Shown here piece after piece: positions 1-12,150 of a DNA stretch of 64,000 nt. This stretch comes from Dioscorea cayenensis subsp. rotundata (Eukaryota; Streptophyta; Magnoliopsida; Dioscoreales; Dioscoreaceae). A program made the translations under genes and the position numbers. Where the stretch lies: contig NC_052474.1 of the NCBI RefSeq assembly GCF_009730915.1, positions 2,577,501 to 2,641,500 of the forward strand, given 5' to 3'. Numbering within the stretch: the first letter of the stretch is position 1; each line of letters begins with the position of its first letter. Under the pieces are notes generated by a model, which searched no databases, was not told the DNA's origin, and was given only the letters and a program-made list of their open reading frames with translations.

Positions 1-3000
1 CTACCAACACTTTGGCGCACAATCCAAGAACCCTGAATATTTAGTTTCAAGTTAGTAAAATGTATCAATACAGACTAAAAAACCATTACAATGCTATTGG
101 CAATCGGACACCATGGGGAAAAAACAAAGCAATCAAAGGGGTGAACAATAGCATCAATATGGGGATGATGACCTTGGGAACAGATGGGATGAGCTTGAAC
201 CTACTGTTGCGAAACTCATCATCACCATCAACAAAGCGCTGCAATAAAGATCCAGGCACCAGTTGTTTTGTCACAAAGTAAAAAACCATGCTGTAATGGG
301 TAGAACCTGGAACCTGCAATAATGTTAAGTTATTATGTCTATTTCCTCTGTATAAACAACTCGATGGCGGAAACATATTTAAAGACAGCTAGCATTGTGG
401 TGCACGGTGTTAATAAGAGCCATAACAAATTTGATAAAGCATTTTAAGATGTAAGCAACAAATTCCATCTCTGAACTGGATGCAATCATTTCAAGAACAC
501 TTGACACTTTTTCATTGAGATTCTATTTTATTCAGCACATGATTGAATGATGAGGAAGTGAAAGACATATGATCTATGATGAGCACATACATAGGAATAT
601 GTTCAAAAGACACAACTGCATAATTGATTGTGATATTTTGGCAGAAGCAAATAGGATACCATTGAATGAACTGCATTTTATCATGATGGGCAATACCATG
701 GAAAATTCATCACTGAACACACTAATCAGCACAAAGAGCGTAAATAACACATCATGCTATGAAGCACTTTAATCCTATGTGAGGGTATCCCTGGCAGTAT
801 GGACTTTTCTCAACCAGAATAACATTTGCAAACTAAAAGAGAAATGATAAGCTGTCGAGGACTAGAAGTAAGCAAATTCATGAAAAGAAAAAAAACATTA
901 TCCAACTGGCAAAATCCAGGTTAAGACTTACTTGCACATTTATGGCTAGTGAGAATAACCCCTTCTCAGAAGCAACCTAAATTAGTGCAAACAAAAGCTC
1001 CACTTAGAAGATAACTCAAAGCAAAATAAATTAGATACTAGTATAACAATTGCCACATGTACTGATGATGCATGTAACATTAGCATGAAAATATTGAATT
1101 TCATTCACAATCTTAAAGATGGAAACTTGAAAAGAATATATAATTTACAATTTTGGGCAAGAAAAGATCACAATCATGATTAATGTAATTCACCAAGACT
1201 AGTTGAAAGTTAATTTGGGTTAAACAAAAAGCATTCAACAACATCTTGTCAATATAATTATTATGCAACTAGTTCTCAAGCTAAATGTTAATATTTTAAA
1301 GATACCAACAACGAAGTTCCATTAAAATTAAATCATGCCACAACAAAAGCAAAGCAAAGCGAAGATATAAATCACTTTATCACAGGCAAATGAGATAATT
1401 ACCTTGACTGCACAACCTTGTCGCCTTGCAACATGGTCCATTCGTTTCACATCCTTGAACCAATCAACAGCCACAAGCTCCATAAGATGCTTTCCAGCAG
1501 GGATCTGCAATTCCAACATTAACGTTGGTAGACTTATCTTGGAAACTTCATAAACAACAAAAGAATGTCTATCAAAGAATATGATACCTTAGTTTTATCA
1601 TATGAGAAATGTTTACTGCGCACTCGGAAGTTGTTGCCATCAGAAATTCTCCAACAATCACGACTAGTATCACGATCATCCCGTCTTAGATTTCCAGAGA
1701 AGCAGGAAAAATCAATTTGATCTGACGGCTCATCTTCCGCAACTTCAACAGAGCAAAGACAATTGGGAATAAAGTTGAATTCCAGTTGACAAATATAATT
1801 ATGAGTGGAGTAAGATAAGGCATATCATGTACCTGTCCTTTTAACATCATTTTCAAGTTTCGCCGAGTATGCCTGTAATTGGTACAACAGTTTTGCTCAG
1901 AGAGACTACAACTCAGTTATGTACAAGAATTGAACCTTATACAGACCTCTTGTTCAGGCTCAGGAATTTGAAAATCTTCATCCTCTTCAGACTCTTCATC
2001 CAACATGGTAGAATGTCTGCTAGTTGCATGCATTTGATCCAATGATGGACCAGCACGCATGGAATTATCTTGAGTTCTATGGTCCTTCTTAGAAGAAACA
2101 GATTCAGAAGTCATATTAACCATCATTGGAATCCTAGGAACTTTGCGCATGTCATCTGTTTGAGCAAACCATTCACGCAGCCCTTCCATACAGCAAAAAT
2201 AAACATCGTCAAATAAAGAAATACCTATTATAGCAAGCATCACTAACAATAGTTGTTTCTGTGTTCTTTTTGATTCTTATGTATTCAGCTGGTTTTTCAC
2301 AGCTCTTTTGTCAAAAAAAAAAAGGCATCACTAACAATAAAAATTGACCATATGAAAACTATTAGGGCCAGCCCTTTAAAAAAATACAATTTTTTAATAT
2401 GTCCCATCCATTTTGATCTCAGAAGTTAAATTATATGCTTGTCAAACTTCATTTCTTGCATCAAAATATCGGCAATAATTTTGAGTTTTCCACAACTTTC
2501 ATTCTGATTAGGGTTCATTTACATCTTACATAGTAACTTAAATCCACTACATTTCCCCCTGCAAAGAAGAGCAGCATGTTCATCCTAGCACACCCATCCC
2601 CCTCAAGCTCCCTTCACATTGACAACTTACTGGCTTGCCAGTCTTGCCTTTCAACCAGTTGTGCAGATAATGCAATATTCTTCGCATTTGTTTGAGAGAA
2701 CATGATAGGCAGTAAATAAAAAAGTAGTGAACTTAATGCTCTCAGCCAGGTTAGAGCAGTACATGGCAAATATAGATACTGCAGATCTAATAGTTCTGCT
2801 TTGTATGCTACTTTTAATAAAGCAGTACACAAATTTAACACTTATTTTTCACATAATGATGAGTCTGAAAAGGTTTTTCATAAAATTCCCCTGGTGCCCA
2901 AACAAATATTTCCGAAGAACCAGTTCCAATGCTTGACAGTATAAGGTGCACACCAAAGCAATAAATTTCTTTTTTGTACTGATCCAAGATTAAGATATTA

Positions 3001-6000
3001 TTATAGAGAGAATCTCAGGATCTGTCAGCAAATATTCTCCTGCTTACATTAATATAAACAAACAGCATAAAAGAAAAAAAAACAATCATCCAGAAATAGA
3101 AGGAAAGCCAAATTTACAAAATTATAACAGAAAATCAAGATAATGGCACAAAAATTAATAAAGATTGAGAAAATACCCGCAACGCTGTTTAACATCTGAA
3201 GTAAACAATGTTGCTGAAATGATGGGAAGTAGCCCACACCCCATCCTTTCAGATCGATTTGCATAAGGTGTTGCACTTGTGCCCTAGGTCTTCCATTTCG
3301 AGGTTTAAGGGGAGATATATTGAACCCGCCACCTAAAGTAATAAAACAGGATATTGATGGTATTAAAAGATGACTAATTCTTCTAGGAATGTGTAACTTG
3401 AAGAAAACAAGCACGTGAAATGCGAGAGGTACTCTCAACATGAGCTCTCACAAAACCAGGTTGTGGGTGACAATTTGGATGCTCCCTGGATTGGAATAAG
3501 ACAACTGCACAATGACAACATACAAGAAAATTAGTAAGTAAACAGAACCAATGGAGGGGAAAAAACCTATGCCACTCACCATAACTTCCATCATCATTAC
3601 GCCGCCAATAGCGCACATAACAAAGATCACGGGGCCATACAACCCTGCAACAATAGGTAAGTGGGTTAGCCATCTTTTTATTTCAGAACGCCAAAGCTAA
3701 AACAAGACTTAAGATTAATATTTTGCATTTCCATGAGAAAAAATCTATTTTGATATCAGCACAACACATTGGATGACAGAGACTCCATGTCACAGTAATT
3801 AATGGAAGAATGGAACAAGAGGACATGAAAAAGTGTTCTATATGGTTACTAAATCTTCAGAAGAATAGTGATATAAGTTTCTGATGAACAAAATTCATAT
3901 GCTCATTCAATAAGGTACAATGTACTACTGTAAAGCATTTACCAAACATATGCATCTTCATAAATTATTATCATGTTTAATATTTGGGGAAGGTTTAAAT
4001 TTTAAAATGGTGGTGCTAAAGGCCAACAATACCCTTTCCTCCCAATCTTCTGTGTGTATACAAAAAGAAAGTGAGAGAGAAGTGTGTCACCCTTTAATTC
4101 TGAAGTAAGACAAGCCAAAGAGCAAGCAAAAGAGTACAGAACATAAACATCACCATCAATTGCAATGATAAAAAAAAATAGCAACCACTAAGAAAAATTA
4201 CTCATAGAACATTACATTGGAAACCAGTCTAGCTGCAATCTATGATACAATATTGCAGTGTGCCCATCCACCTCCTCCACTAAACTACCATATTGGAAAC
4301 TGCAATCCCACCTGCAATGCAATGTAGGATTGGAAAGTAGAACTTGAAATACAATGAACAGAAATGGTGGACTCGCCTCAGGAACTACTTACTCAAAACG
4401 CGTTCCATCCATACTCATAACTAGCTCAAAGATCGACTCACATGTGGCATCCACTACACCTACTGCTTTCATTGCTCTACTACAGCTCCTTGGCTGCATG
4501 GCAAAAAGAAAGATAACTTGCATCAAAGCTTTTAGAAATGCATTTTACATGCAAAGAAATCCTACACACAAGGTAATCAACTTCTAGAAGCTCCTCAAAA
4601 ATGCGGAGTCCTACAATGCAAAATAAATATACAAAATTAGCAAAATAAAAAAACAAATATCAATAATACATCAAAAAATCAAGTCAAAAACTCATATGTC
4701 ATGGATCACAGAGATAAGAGAAACATGGAAAAGAGCTATTGCCATTTTGACATCTGACTAGGCGCCAATGCTTTCTAGAGAATACTTGATCAGAGTTGTT
4801 CTGATTTGACAATCCAGAATCAACTTCCCGAGTCCAGTCAAGTAAAGATTCAGGTGGGCCTGTAAAAAGAAAGTGACAGCCACTATTGAAAATGGCAGAC
4901 CAAAATCAAATAGCTAATAAACTGGCAAATATGAACATAATGGCATACTGACCATTTCCTATGGTTTTCCGGCGTGCTAAAGTGTGATGGCTCTCTTCTT
5001 CATCTTCAGGGCTACACCTGCATTGAAAATAGCAGGGTTAAGAAAAGTTGATAGTCAGGCATAATATGGATGAAGGAGAGCAAACTTGCTATGCCTCTCT
5101 TAATCAGAATTTAAGGTTTGCAACCAAAAACTACAAGATGAACGCCCATGCACATCAATTCCATTTCATGCCATTCTCAATGGTACCCAAATGTCTTTTG
5201 TATATAGCATACTTAGGTAGGCTATGATATATACAGTCACATCAAAGAAATTTCTGATAGTCAAATATTAGCATGCCTAAAAATGGAAGTGGGAGGGGCA
5301 ACAGAGTATAACATGAGCATCAGTTTCCTTAGTTGTATGGAAAGATCAGAAATTTCTGATATCTAAAAGGGCTTTCACAAGAAATTCATCCAGGTCAAAT
5401 AAGAAAATGTGCCAACATCATATCCTAGCACATGTCGTTTTTGAACTCCGAGACAAGATTATGCAAGTAAATAAGATTCTCTCAACCGCACAAAAAAGAT
5501 AAATAAGCCATAGCCACATAGATGCATAAAACAGTAACTGCATCAATTTAAGTTAAATTCTTAAAACTCTATAATCCAACTTTTAGCCCTGATTTCAAGT
5601 CAGACTAACAACAAATAAAATTAAAATTGTATTCTAGGCATCAGTTCTAAACGCATTAACTAACCATATTAAAAAAATGTTTCCAAAAAGTGCATAAGAA
5701 TGTGACTTACTGACTATCCCGATCAGAAGAGGAAGCATTTCTTCCATTCTCCATGCTGGATTTGTAATCAATTGGAGTGTAGATCTTATTGCCATTAACA
5801 CTCATTGAACCTTGATGCTGCATTAAACTAAGGAAAATCAGTATTTCAGTCAACACACTTTCCCTTGCCAATGGCATAATTGTGTCAACAAAAATTTGCA
5901 ATAGTTTATGAAATCCAATCAGTACGCAGCATGAGGGAATGATATTGAATAGAGTGGTATTGTCTCAGCAAAAGAGCAAATTTACCTACAAAAGGCCAAG

Positions 6001-8176
6001 TATCAAAATGCACTAATTTAGATACTCTCTAGCAATAAGTTAACATGTTGACATTGGCAATTGAGTCCCCAAAGACTCTTCATTCTAAAAATATCTTGTG
6101 GACATGTAAGTATAGCATGTGGATTTTTCCTTTTAAATAAGTATCGAACCAAGAAAATAATTTACTTCACATACTGCACCTGATCAATAACAAACTCAAT
6201 CTTCTCTTTCCACATCAGGGCCTCCTGAATGTTGAATGCTGCCATCTGGATCAAGAGAGAACCAATAAAAGGCGTGCTATAAGACAATAATAATCAGCAG
6301 GAAATTGAAAAAATAACCCTAAGGCTTAAGGCAACAATCTAAAATGCGAAGCAGTCCATAGATAACAAAGAGAAGGGGAGTTCTTTTATAATTACCTGAG
6401 GCGGTATCATTTCCTACAATCTAGTTTGGGAAATCCAACATTTGTCCTTTGTGATCTCATACAGGAGACAAATCCTTATAATTTTAAGTTAATTCACTGA
6501 GGTCTTCCCTTATGAAAGAAGAAATAATGTCTGAACATTTGAATTTCAGATAATACAACCAAATTCCATAGCCTTCATCAAAATAATTTCAATTATATGA
6601 GTGATGACTCAAGTGAATGAAAAATGCCACAGGTATCACAAAAAAGAAACACTAACACTGTAACACACCTTCCTGGAGAAAATGTGATAAACAAATGCAC
6701 AATAGCATCATCTAGATAACAAGCACACAAATCCCAATTCTTATAAGGCAAAAGAAGAAAGTAATTATAAAGCAAGAGACAAAAAAATTTCTTGCATACC
6801 GTGATTCTGTGATATTTTTCTTTTTTGTTGTAAACACAGAGAACATAGACCATCTGATACAAAAGAAGAAGAAAAAAACCATTATAAATTACAAAAAGTG
6901 ACAGAAACATGAGTAACTAAGCCTTAACAAACTACAGACAGAACATGTTGCACTTAAAACCTGCATTTGCAATATGTTAAAAACAAAATAATATTGATAC
7001 CTACCCTCCAAGTGAAAATCACAAATCAACAGAACAACAAATATGTATATATATTAGCTTAAAATAAAAAGAGATCCACGAGTGATCAAGAAACTCCATC
7101 CAAAACACCATGAATGATGTGTTAAGCACTTGCACACATTTCACAGTCCCATCCACTCAGATGGATCTTACAAAGAAGTGATATATATCCAACAGAAAGT
7201 TCTAGTGTTCTACATTGGCAAACAGAGTTTATTACAAAAAAGAATTGAAGCACATGAAAGAATGTTACCCAGAGTTTATCACTGACATTTCTCCTCAGTG
7301 AATCAGCAAGAAGAAACTTAACAAATAATTTTGCTCACAAGACGGATAGGACACTTCCAACCAAAATAATAACCAGAATAAAAAAATAATCACTGATAAT
7401 TGGACTAGAGTGAATCTAATGAATTTTAAGGATGATCAAAAAGCCATAATTCAAGAAGAATTTCTCCTAGATGCCAAATCAACAGTCAGCTTGGATGCCA
7501 TAGGTTACCGCCGATGAAAGTTCAGTATTGTCATATAATGTGTAATACCATTGAAATCCTCAAAATCACAACCAAGGTTGTTGCTTCAGAAATTTAGACA
7601 ACAAGGTAGTAACAACAACATAGGACCACACAGAAACATCAACTAATCCAATGAGAAGCATGATAATATTTCAAAACCTATTAATCACCATTTTAAAATT
7701 GTAGAACTAAGTACACTGTTTCTAGACCTCCAAACTCAAGAAGGAACAATTGTTGGTGCATTAATATAAGCATAGCTCAGCACAAAAGTACAAACTGAAG
7801 CAACTTGAAATAAACAAGAACAGAAAAACTTACATGCCCATGATGGGTTTTAAGCCCTCTATCCTCCACCCTGCAGTTTCCATCTATAAGAAGAGTTTTT
7901 ATTGGAACCTGTATAAATTCAAAAAATTGAGGAAAAACAAAGTGATTACTAGTTTCGATATTCATGTACTAAATATAAAAACAGGAGAAACATGAGAATC
8001 AGAAGGAGTGACATGGGAATCAGAAGCGATCTTCTCACCACGTTGTCCTGAGGCTTTCTCTTGTAATAAGCCAGAAGCCGGGTCTCGAGGACGAAGTACC
8101 GCATGTGTATAAATGATCTGCCGATCTTCCTCCTTCCATAGCGGACCATCCATCCCTCGTACTCCACCTTCGACAT
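1..8176 (-). CDS. EDR2: EDR2-like PH/START/DUF1336 lipid-binding protein (3' end off window)
   Basis: Enhanced Disease Resistance 2-like protein. In Arabidopsis EDR2 binds PI4P through its PH domain, acts at ER, plasma membrane and endosomes, and restrains salicylate-dependent cell death and powdery-mildew resistance. Twenty exons join in frame: 8176-8039, 7908-7834, 6853-6800, 6245-6180, 5817-5711, 5017-4953, 4859-4743, 4610-4570, 4493-4393, 4311-4216, 3644-3580, 3504-3433, 3332-3177, 2182-1947, 1872-1833, 1742-1588, 1504-1403, 976-932, 313-173 and 32-1, giving about 634 residues of a protein usually near 720. The N-terminus (MSKVEYEGWMVRYGRRKIG) opens the PH domain (about 1-110). The START domain (about 180-395) contains DWFPMVVWPRDLCYVRYWRR, and the DUF1336 region contains AVDWFKD and QRFVDGDDEFRNSR. 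The start is the family start and the only ATG that fits. No frame breaks. The intron after 4743 begins GC instead of GT. About 85 C-terminal residues lie beyond base 1. Confidence 0.95.
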
Positions 8177-9373
8177 CGATCCTTAAGCTCTTCTCCCTAC
8201 CACTTGAACCTTAAAAAAACCCCGGGGAGAGAAAGAGGCGAGGTGCCTCCCGAATTCGGTAAAGTCCTCCCAAATTCAGAGACGAGATGATCAAACCAAA
8301 CAATTCAAGCAACAAACTAAGAAAACCTAAGATCTGAAGCAGCTTTCCACCAAGAAAAGGTCACCAGATCCTCCGATTTCACCAATATCCACAAATTCAA
8401 AAAACCACACCCTAATCCGAGCACGACAAAGAACCCCAGGGTTTCGACACCTCCGAGAAAAAAAAAATGAATCACTTCTCCAACCCTAGACGATCAATAA
8501 ACCCCATCGATTTTTCCGAAATTCTACAATCCCAAGAGAGTCAAAGCCACCCGCAGCAACCTGGTAAACCAATCCGTCCAATTTCACCAGAATTCCCACA
8601 ACAACCAACAAGCCAACCCCAATCGGAGCAAGAAAACACTAACAAGTAACAAGATCAAAACCCTAGAACTCCGTTACTCCCAAGAACTCCAGATTCAACC
8701 AAACACCCAAAAATCACATATCAAAACCAACCCAGATCCCTCCTTAAATGCTACACCGAGACCGTCGCCCCAAACGATCGCGCGCTCCTCGCCTGAGGAT
8801 GCCGATCGAGTAGCAAGCTCGATCGCCGGGGAAGACGACCGAGAGGAAGAGAGATCGCGTGGAAGTTTCGGCCGTATTTCTTTCAAACTTTTTCACTCTA
8901 TTTTTATTTCTCTTTTTTTGCCAGCAAGCAATATTAGAATTTAATAAATAAATAAAATAAAGCAATTAGGTCGTCGCTGACCGGGGAGTGGCGGGAGGGT
9001 CAGAGAAGAAGAAAGAGAAGCTCTGGATGACGCCCGGATCAGGGAGTGACGTCGAAGGAGGAGTGCGGCGTGGATCTCGATGCATTCTCTGATATATAAA
9101 TGCCATCGTTATTGCGTCTTTATTACGTGGATGCCCTCCAGTTGGCATGATGATTTGATCGTGACCGTTGGATTGGTGAGATTTTTTATTTGGAGATTCG
9201 TGAACGGAGAGATGAAAGCCGGCCCCGTTGCTTTGAAATTCGCGGTTTGGATTGGGGATATTTTTGCTTTTCACCCCCTTGAAAACTTTAAAATTATTTG
9301 TCATTTTTTGGAAGTTATTAATTGCCCCTTTCTTCGAGGATGCTGAATGTATTTTTCTAGATGAGTTGTCTTT
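8177..9373 (-). promoter_or_regulatory. EDR2 5' flank: probable 5'UTR and promoter
   Basis: No coding gene recognised. The stretch next to the start codon (8177-8880) is moderately GC-rich with CT/GA tracts, as in a plant 5'UTR and proximal promoter. From about 8885 to 8965 it turns AT-rich on the upstream side. Transcription start and a TATA box cannot be fixed by eye. The small ORFs here show no family resemblance. Confidence 0.4.
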
Positions 9374-9381
9374 GTAGACAT

Positions 9382-9918
9382 TAGGGGTGGACATGGGCCG
9401 GGCGACCCATGGGCTGGCCCGAACCCAGCCTCAAAAATACTAGGGCACGGGTTTAGAAAGTGTACTAAAAACCCGGGTTGGGGCTCAAATGTTTTAGCTG
9501 ATTAATTTCGACTGGGTCTGGGTCGGATGACTTTTGACCCCGACCCTGACCCGTACCCGACCCGAATAAATAAATAATATATATATCATATATTATTTAT
9601 AATATATATAATTATATATATAATAGTAATATCTTGAAAAAGTAAACATTTATAATACTTTATGTTGTATTTTTTTAAATGTTTGAAAAAAATTTTAGGG
9701 GTTGTAGTAGTAGTTTTATTTAGTTATTTTCAATTATTTCATAAAAAAATTATTTATTTTTTTGGGTCGGGTTAGCTGGGCCCCGGCCTAATGACAATCA
9801 AATGGGTCGGGTTTGGATCAAAACACTTGTCGAACACGGCCCCGACCAGACTCGAATATATGGGTAGATTTTTGAGTCTCAGCCCATGACCCGACTCATG
9901 GGCCCATGTCCACCCCTA
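9382..9918. mobile_element. Non-autonomous hAT-type element with 8-bp target duplication
   Basis: A 537-bp element with an 18-bp perfect terminal inverted repeat (TAGGGGTGGACATGGGCC at the left, its complement at the right). It is flanked by the identical 8-bp direct repeat GTAGACAT at 9374-9381 and 9919-9926. An 8-bp duplication is the hallmark of hAT transposases. The subterminal parts are GC-rich with repeated CCCGACCCG-type motifs; the middle is AT-rich. No transposase is encoded, so it must have been moved in trans. Intact ends and a perfect duplication suggest fairly recent insertion. Confidence 0.9.
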
Positions 9919-9926
9919 GTAGACAT

Positions 9927-10621
9927 TGCGAAGGAGACTTTAGAACTAAATAATAAATAAATATATTTATTAGATGTTAGACCACAGGACGGACATCCAT
10001 AAAAAAAATAAATATTAAAATAAGTTTTTTAGGAAAATATACAACAGAGATATAAACAAAATTAGTTTAGTATACAATTAAATAAAAATACATCCAAAAA
10101 AATTTTTGCCACCTCAAATTGTCCATCAACATCAACATGCTTGTAGAAACATGATAAGCGCCGGAACCCAGAAACATGATATTGGGGGAGCCGCGCTCAT
10201 CACCGAACCGTAACCTCACCTTACGCGAGATGGAAATCGAACTCGGAAAGCCACGTTCGACATTCGAGACAAACACCTTATGCAAGGAACCGATGTCAAT
10301 AGACTAAATTATCGTTGGCATATCAACATGCTTGTGGTGGATATTTCTATGCAATATATCAGTCTGCACAGTTACCCATTAATTTTTTTTTAATAATTAT
10401 AGTCCATAAATTTCCAAATACTTATCCATTTATTTGAATTTAAAAAATCCACGCATACTCTAACACGTAGCTTACTTATATTTATAAAAAAATTTAAAAA
10501 AATTCAACCATTAAAAGGTCTGCATATGAAAGTTTTGATTATAAAATCAGCGGAATTTATTTAATTGATTGCAAGATATGTTTATCACTTTATCTAGTTG
10601 AATTTAAACTATTAGTCATTT
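9927..10621. other. Intergenic, AT-rich, no gene
   Basis: Mostly AT-rich. A GC-richer island at about 10140-10280 contains, on the minus strand, GAGTTCGATTTCC, which resembles a pol III B box; no A box was found, so I do not call a SINE. It runs into the first assembly gap. Confidence 0.5.
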
Positions 10622-11621
10622 NNNNNNNNNNNNNNNNNNNNNNNNNNNNNNNNNNNNNNNNNNNNNNNNNNNNNNNNNNNNNNNNNNNNNNNNNNNNNNN
10701 NNNNNNNNNNNNNNNNNNNNNNNNNNNNNNNNNNNNNNNNNNNNNNNNNNNNNNNNNNNNNNNNNNNNNNNNNNNNNNNNNNNNNNNNNNNNNNNNNNNN
10801 NNNNNNNNNNNNNNNNNNNNNNNNNNNNNNNNNNNNNNNNNNNNNNNNNNNNNNNNNNNNNNNNNNNNNNNNNNNNNNNNNNNNNNNNNNNNNNNNNNNN
10901 NNNNNNNNNNNNNNNNNNNNNNNNNNNNNNNNNNNNNNNNNNNNNNNNNNNNNNNNNNNNNNNNNNNNNNNNNNNNNNNNNNNNNNNNNNNNNNNNNNNN
11001 NNNNNNNNNNNNNNNNNNNNNNNNNNNNNNNNNNNNNNNNNNNNNNNNNNNNNNNNNNNNNNNNNNNNNNNNNNNNNNNNNNNNNNNNNNNNNNNNNNNN
11101 NNNNNNNNNNNNNNNNNNNNNNNNNNNNNNNNNNNNNNNNNNNNNNNNNNNNNNNNNNNNNNNNNNNNNNNNNNNNNNNNNNNNNNNNNNNNNNNNNNNN
11201 NNNNNNNNNNNNNNNNNNNNNNNNNNNNNNNNNNNNNNNNNNNNNNNNNNNNNNNNNNNNNNNNNNNNNNNNNNNNNNNNNNNNNNNNNNNNNNNNNNNN
11301 NNNNNNNNNNNNNNNNNNNNNNNNNNNNNNNNNNNNNNNNNNNNNNNNNNNNNNNNNNNNNNNNNNNNNNNNNNNNNNNNNNNNNNNNNNNNNNNNNNNN
11401 NNNNNNNNNNNNNNNNNNNNNNNNNNNNNNNNNNNNNNNNNNNNNNNNNNNNNNNNNNNNNNNNNNNNNNNNNNNNNNNNNNNNNNNNNNNNNNNNNNNN
11501 NNNNNNNNNNNNNNNNNNNNNNNNNNNNNNNNNNNNNNNNNNNNNNNNNNNNNNNNNNNNNNNNNNNNNNNNNNNNNNNNNNNNNNNNNNNNNNNNNNNN
11601 NNNNNNNNNNNNNNNNNNNNN
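10622..11621. other. Assembly gap, 1000 N
   Basis: Exactly 1000 ambiguous bases, so the length is probably a placeholder. Open reading frames crossing it are artefacts. Confidence 0.99.
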
Positions 11622-12150
11622 AACATAACATCCAAATATTGAGTGAACCATAATCATTTTGTTAAGAGCACCAACTGAAATGGTGAATTTCAACAAAACA
11701 ATATATATATATATATATATATAATTCATTACACTTTGGAGTTATTTGGCCTAAAATTAGGCCCAAAAATACAAAGATTTGGATTGGAAACTTTCTTGAA
11801 TCATTGGCTCAAATGCATCAGAGACGTCCAATTAGTGTCATCTGAACAACCATCGCTTCATTTGTTCTATACATGCAATAGGGCCCCAGACTTCCTTAAA
11901 CTCACTTCCATCTGCATTTACCCAGGAGATCATTCCTTCAATCATCAATGCATGATTGAAAGAAATACAGAATGGAAGGCACTTATAAGCATGGCCGAAT
12001 GACTTTAAATCATCGATGGTGTCTAAGATAACATTAAGACATTTTCTTAACTGAAGTACCTGATAATAGTGCTCATACAGCTGATGAATATCAATCCAAG
12101 TTCGGGCCATCGTCTATTGACATTAAGTGTCAGCAAAAGTTGAAGACCTC
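11622..12150 (-). other. OTP51 3' flank with one unexplained small ORF
   Basis: Contains the OTP51 3'UTR, a (TA)n run at about 11701-11722, and a minus-strand ORF at 11838-12110. The ORF begins MARTWIDIHQLYEHYYQ and has 90 residues with ordinary amino acid composition. It starts 41 bases downstream of the OTP51 stop codon. I do not recognise it. It may be an exon of an unannotated gene, a transposon-domain relic, or chance. Confidence 0.3.

Noticed and set aside
5707..5901. Start of a separate small gene at 5901 (minus)
   Set aside because: This is EDR2 exon 5 read through its acceptor; the exon begins at 5817.
8467..8649. Plus-strand ORF MNHFSNPRRSINPIDF in the EDR2 upstream region
   Set aside because: Lies in the opposite strand of the likely EDR2 5'UTR/promoter, low-complexity Pro/Gln/Ser content, no family resemblance.
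10590..11729. Long open frames across the first gap (also 33907-35053 and 42484-43649)
   Set aside because: They consist almost entirely of N and carry no information.
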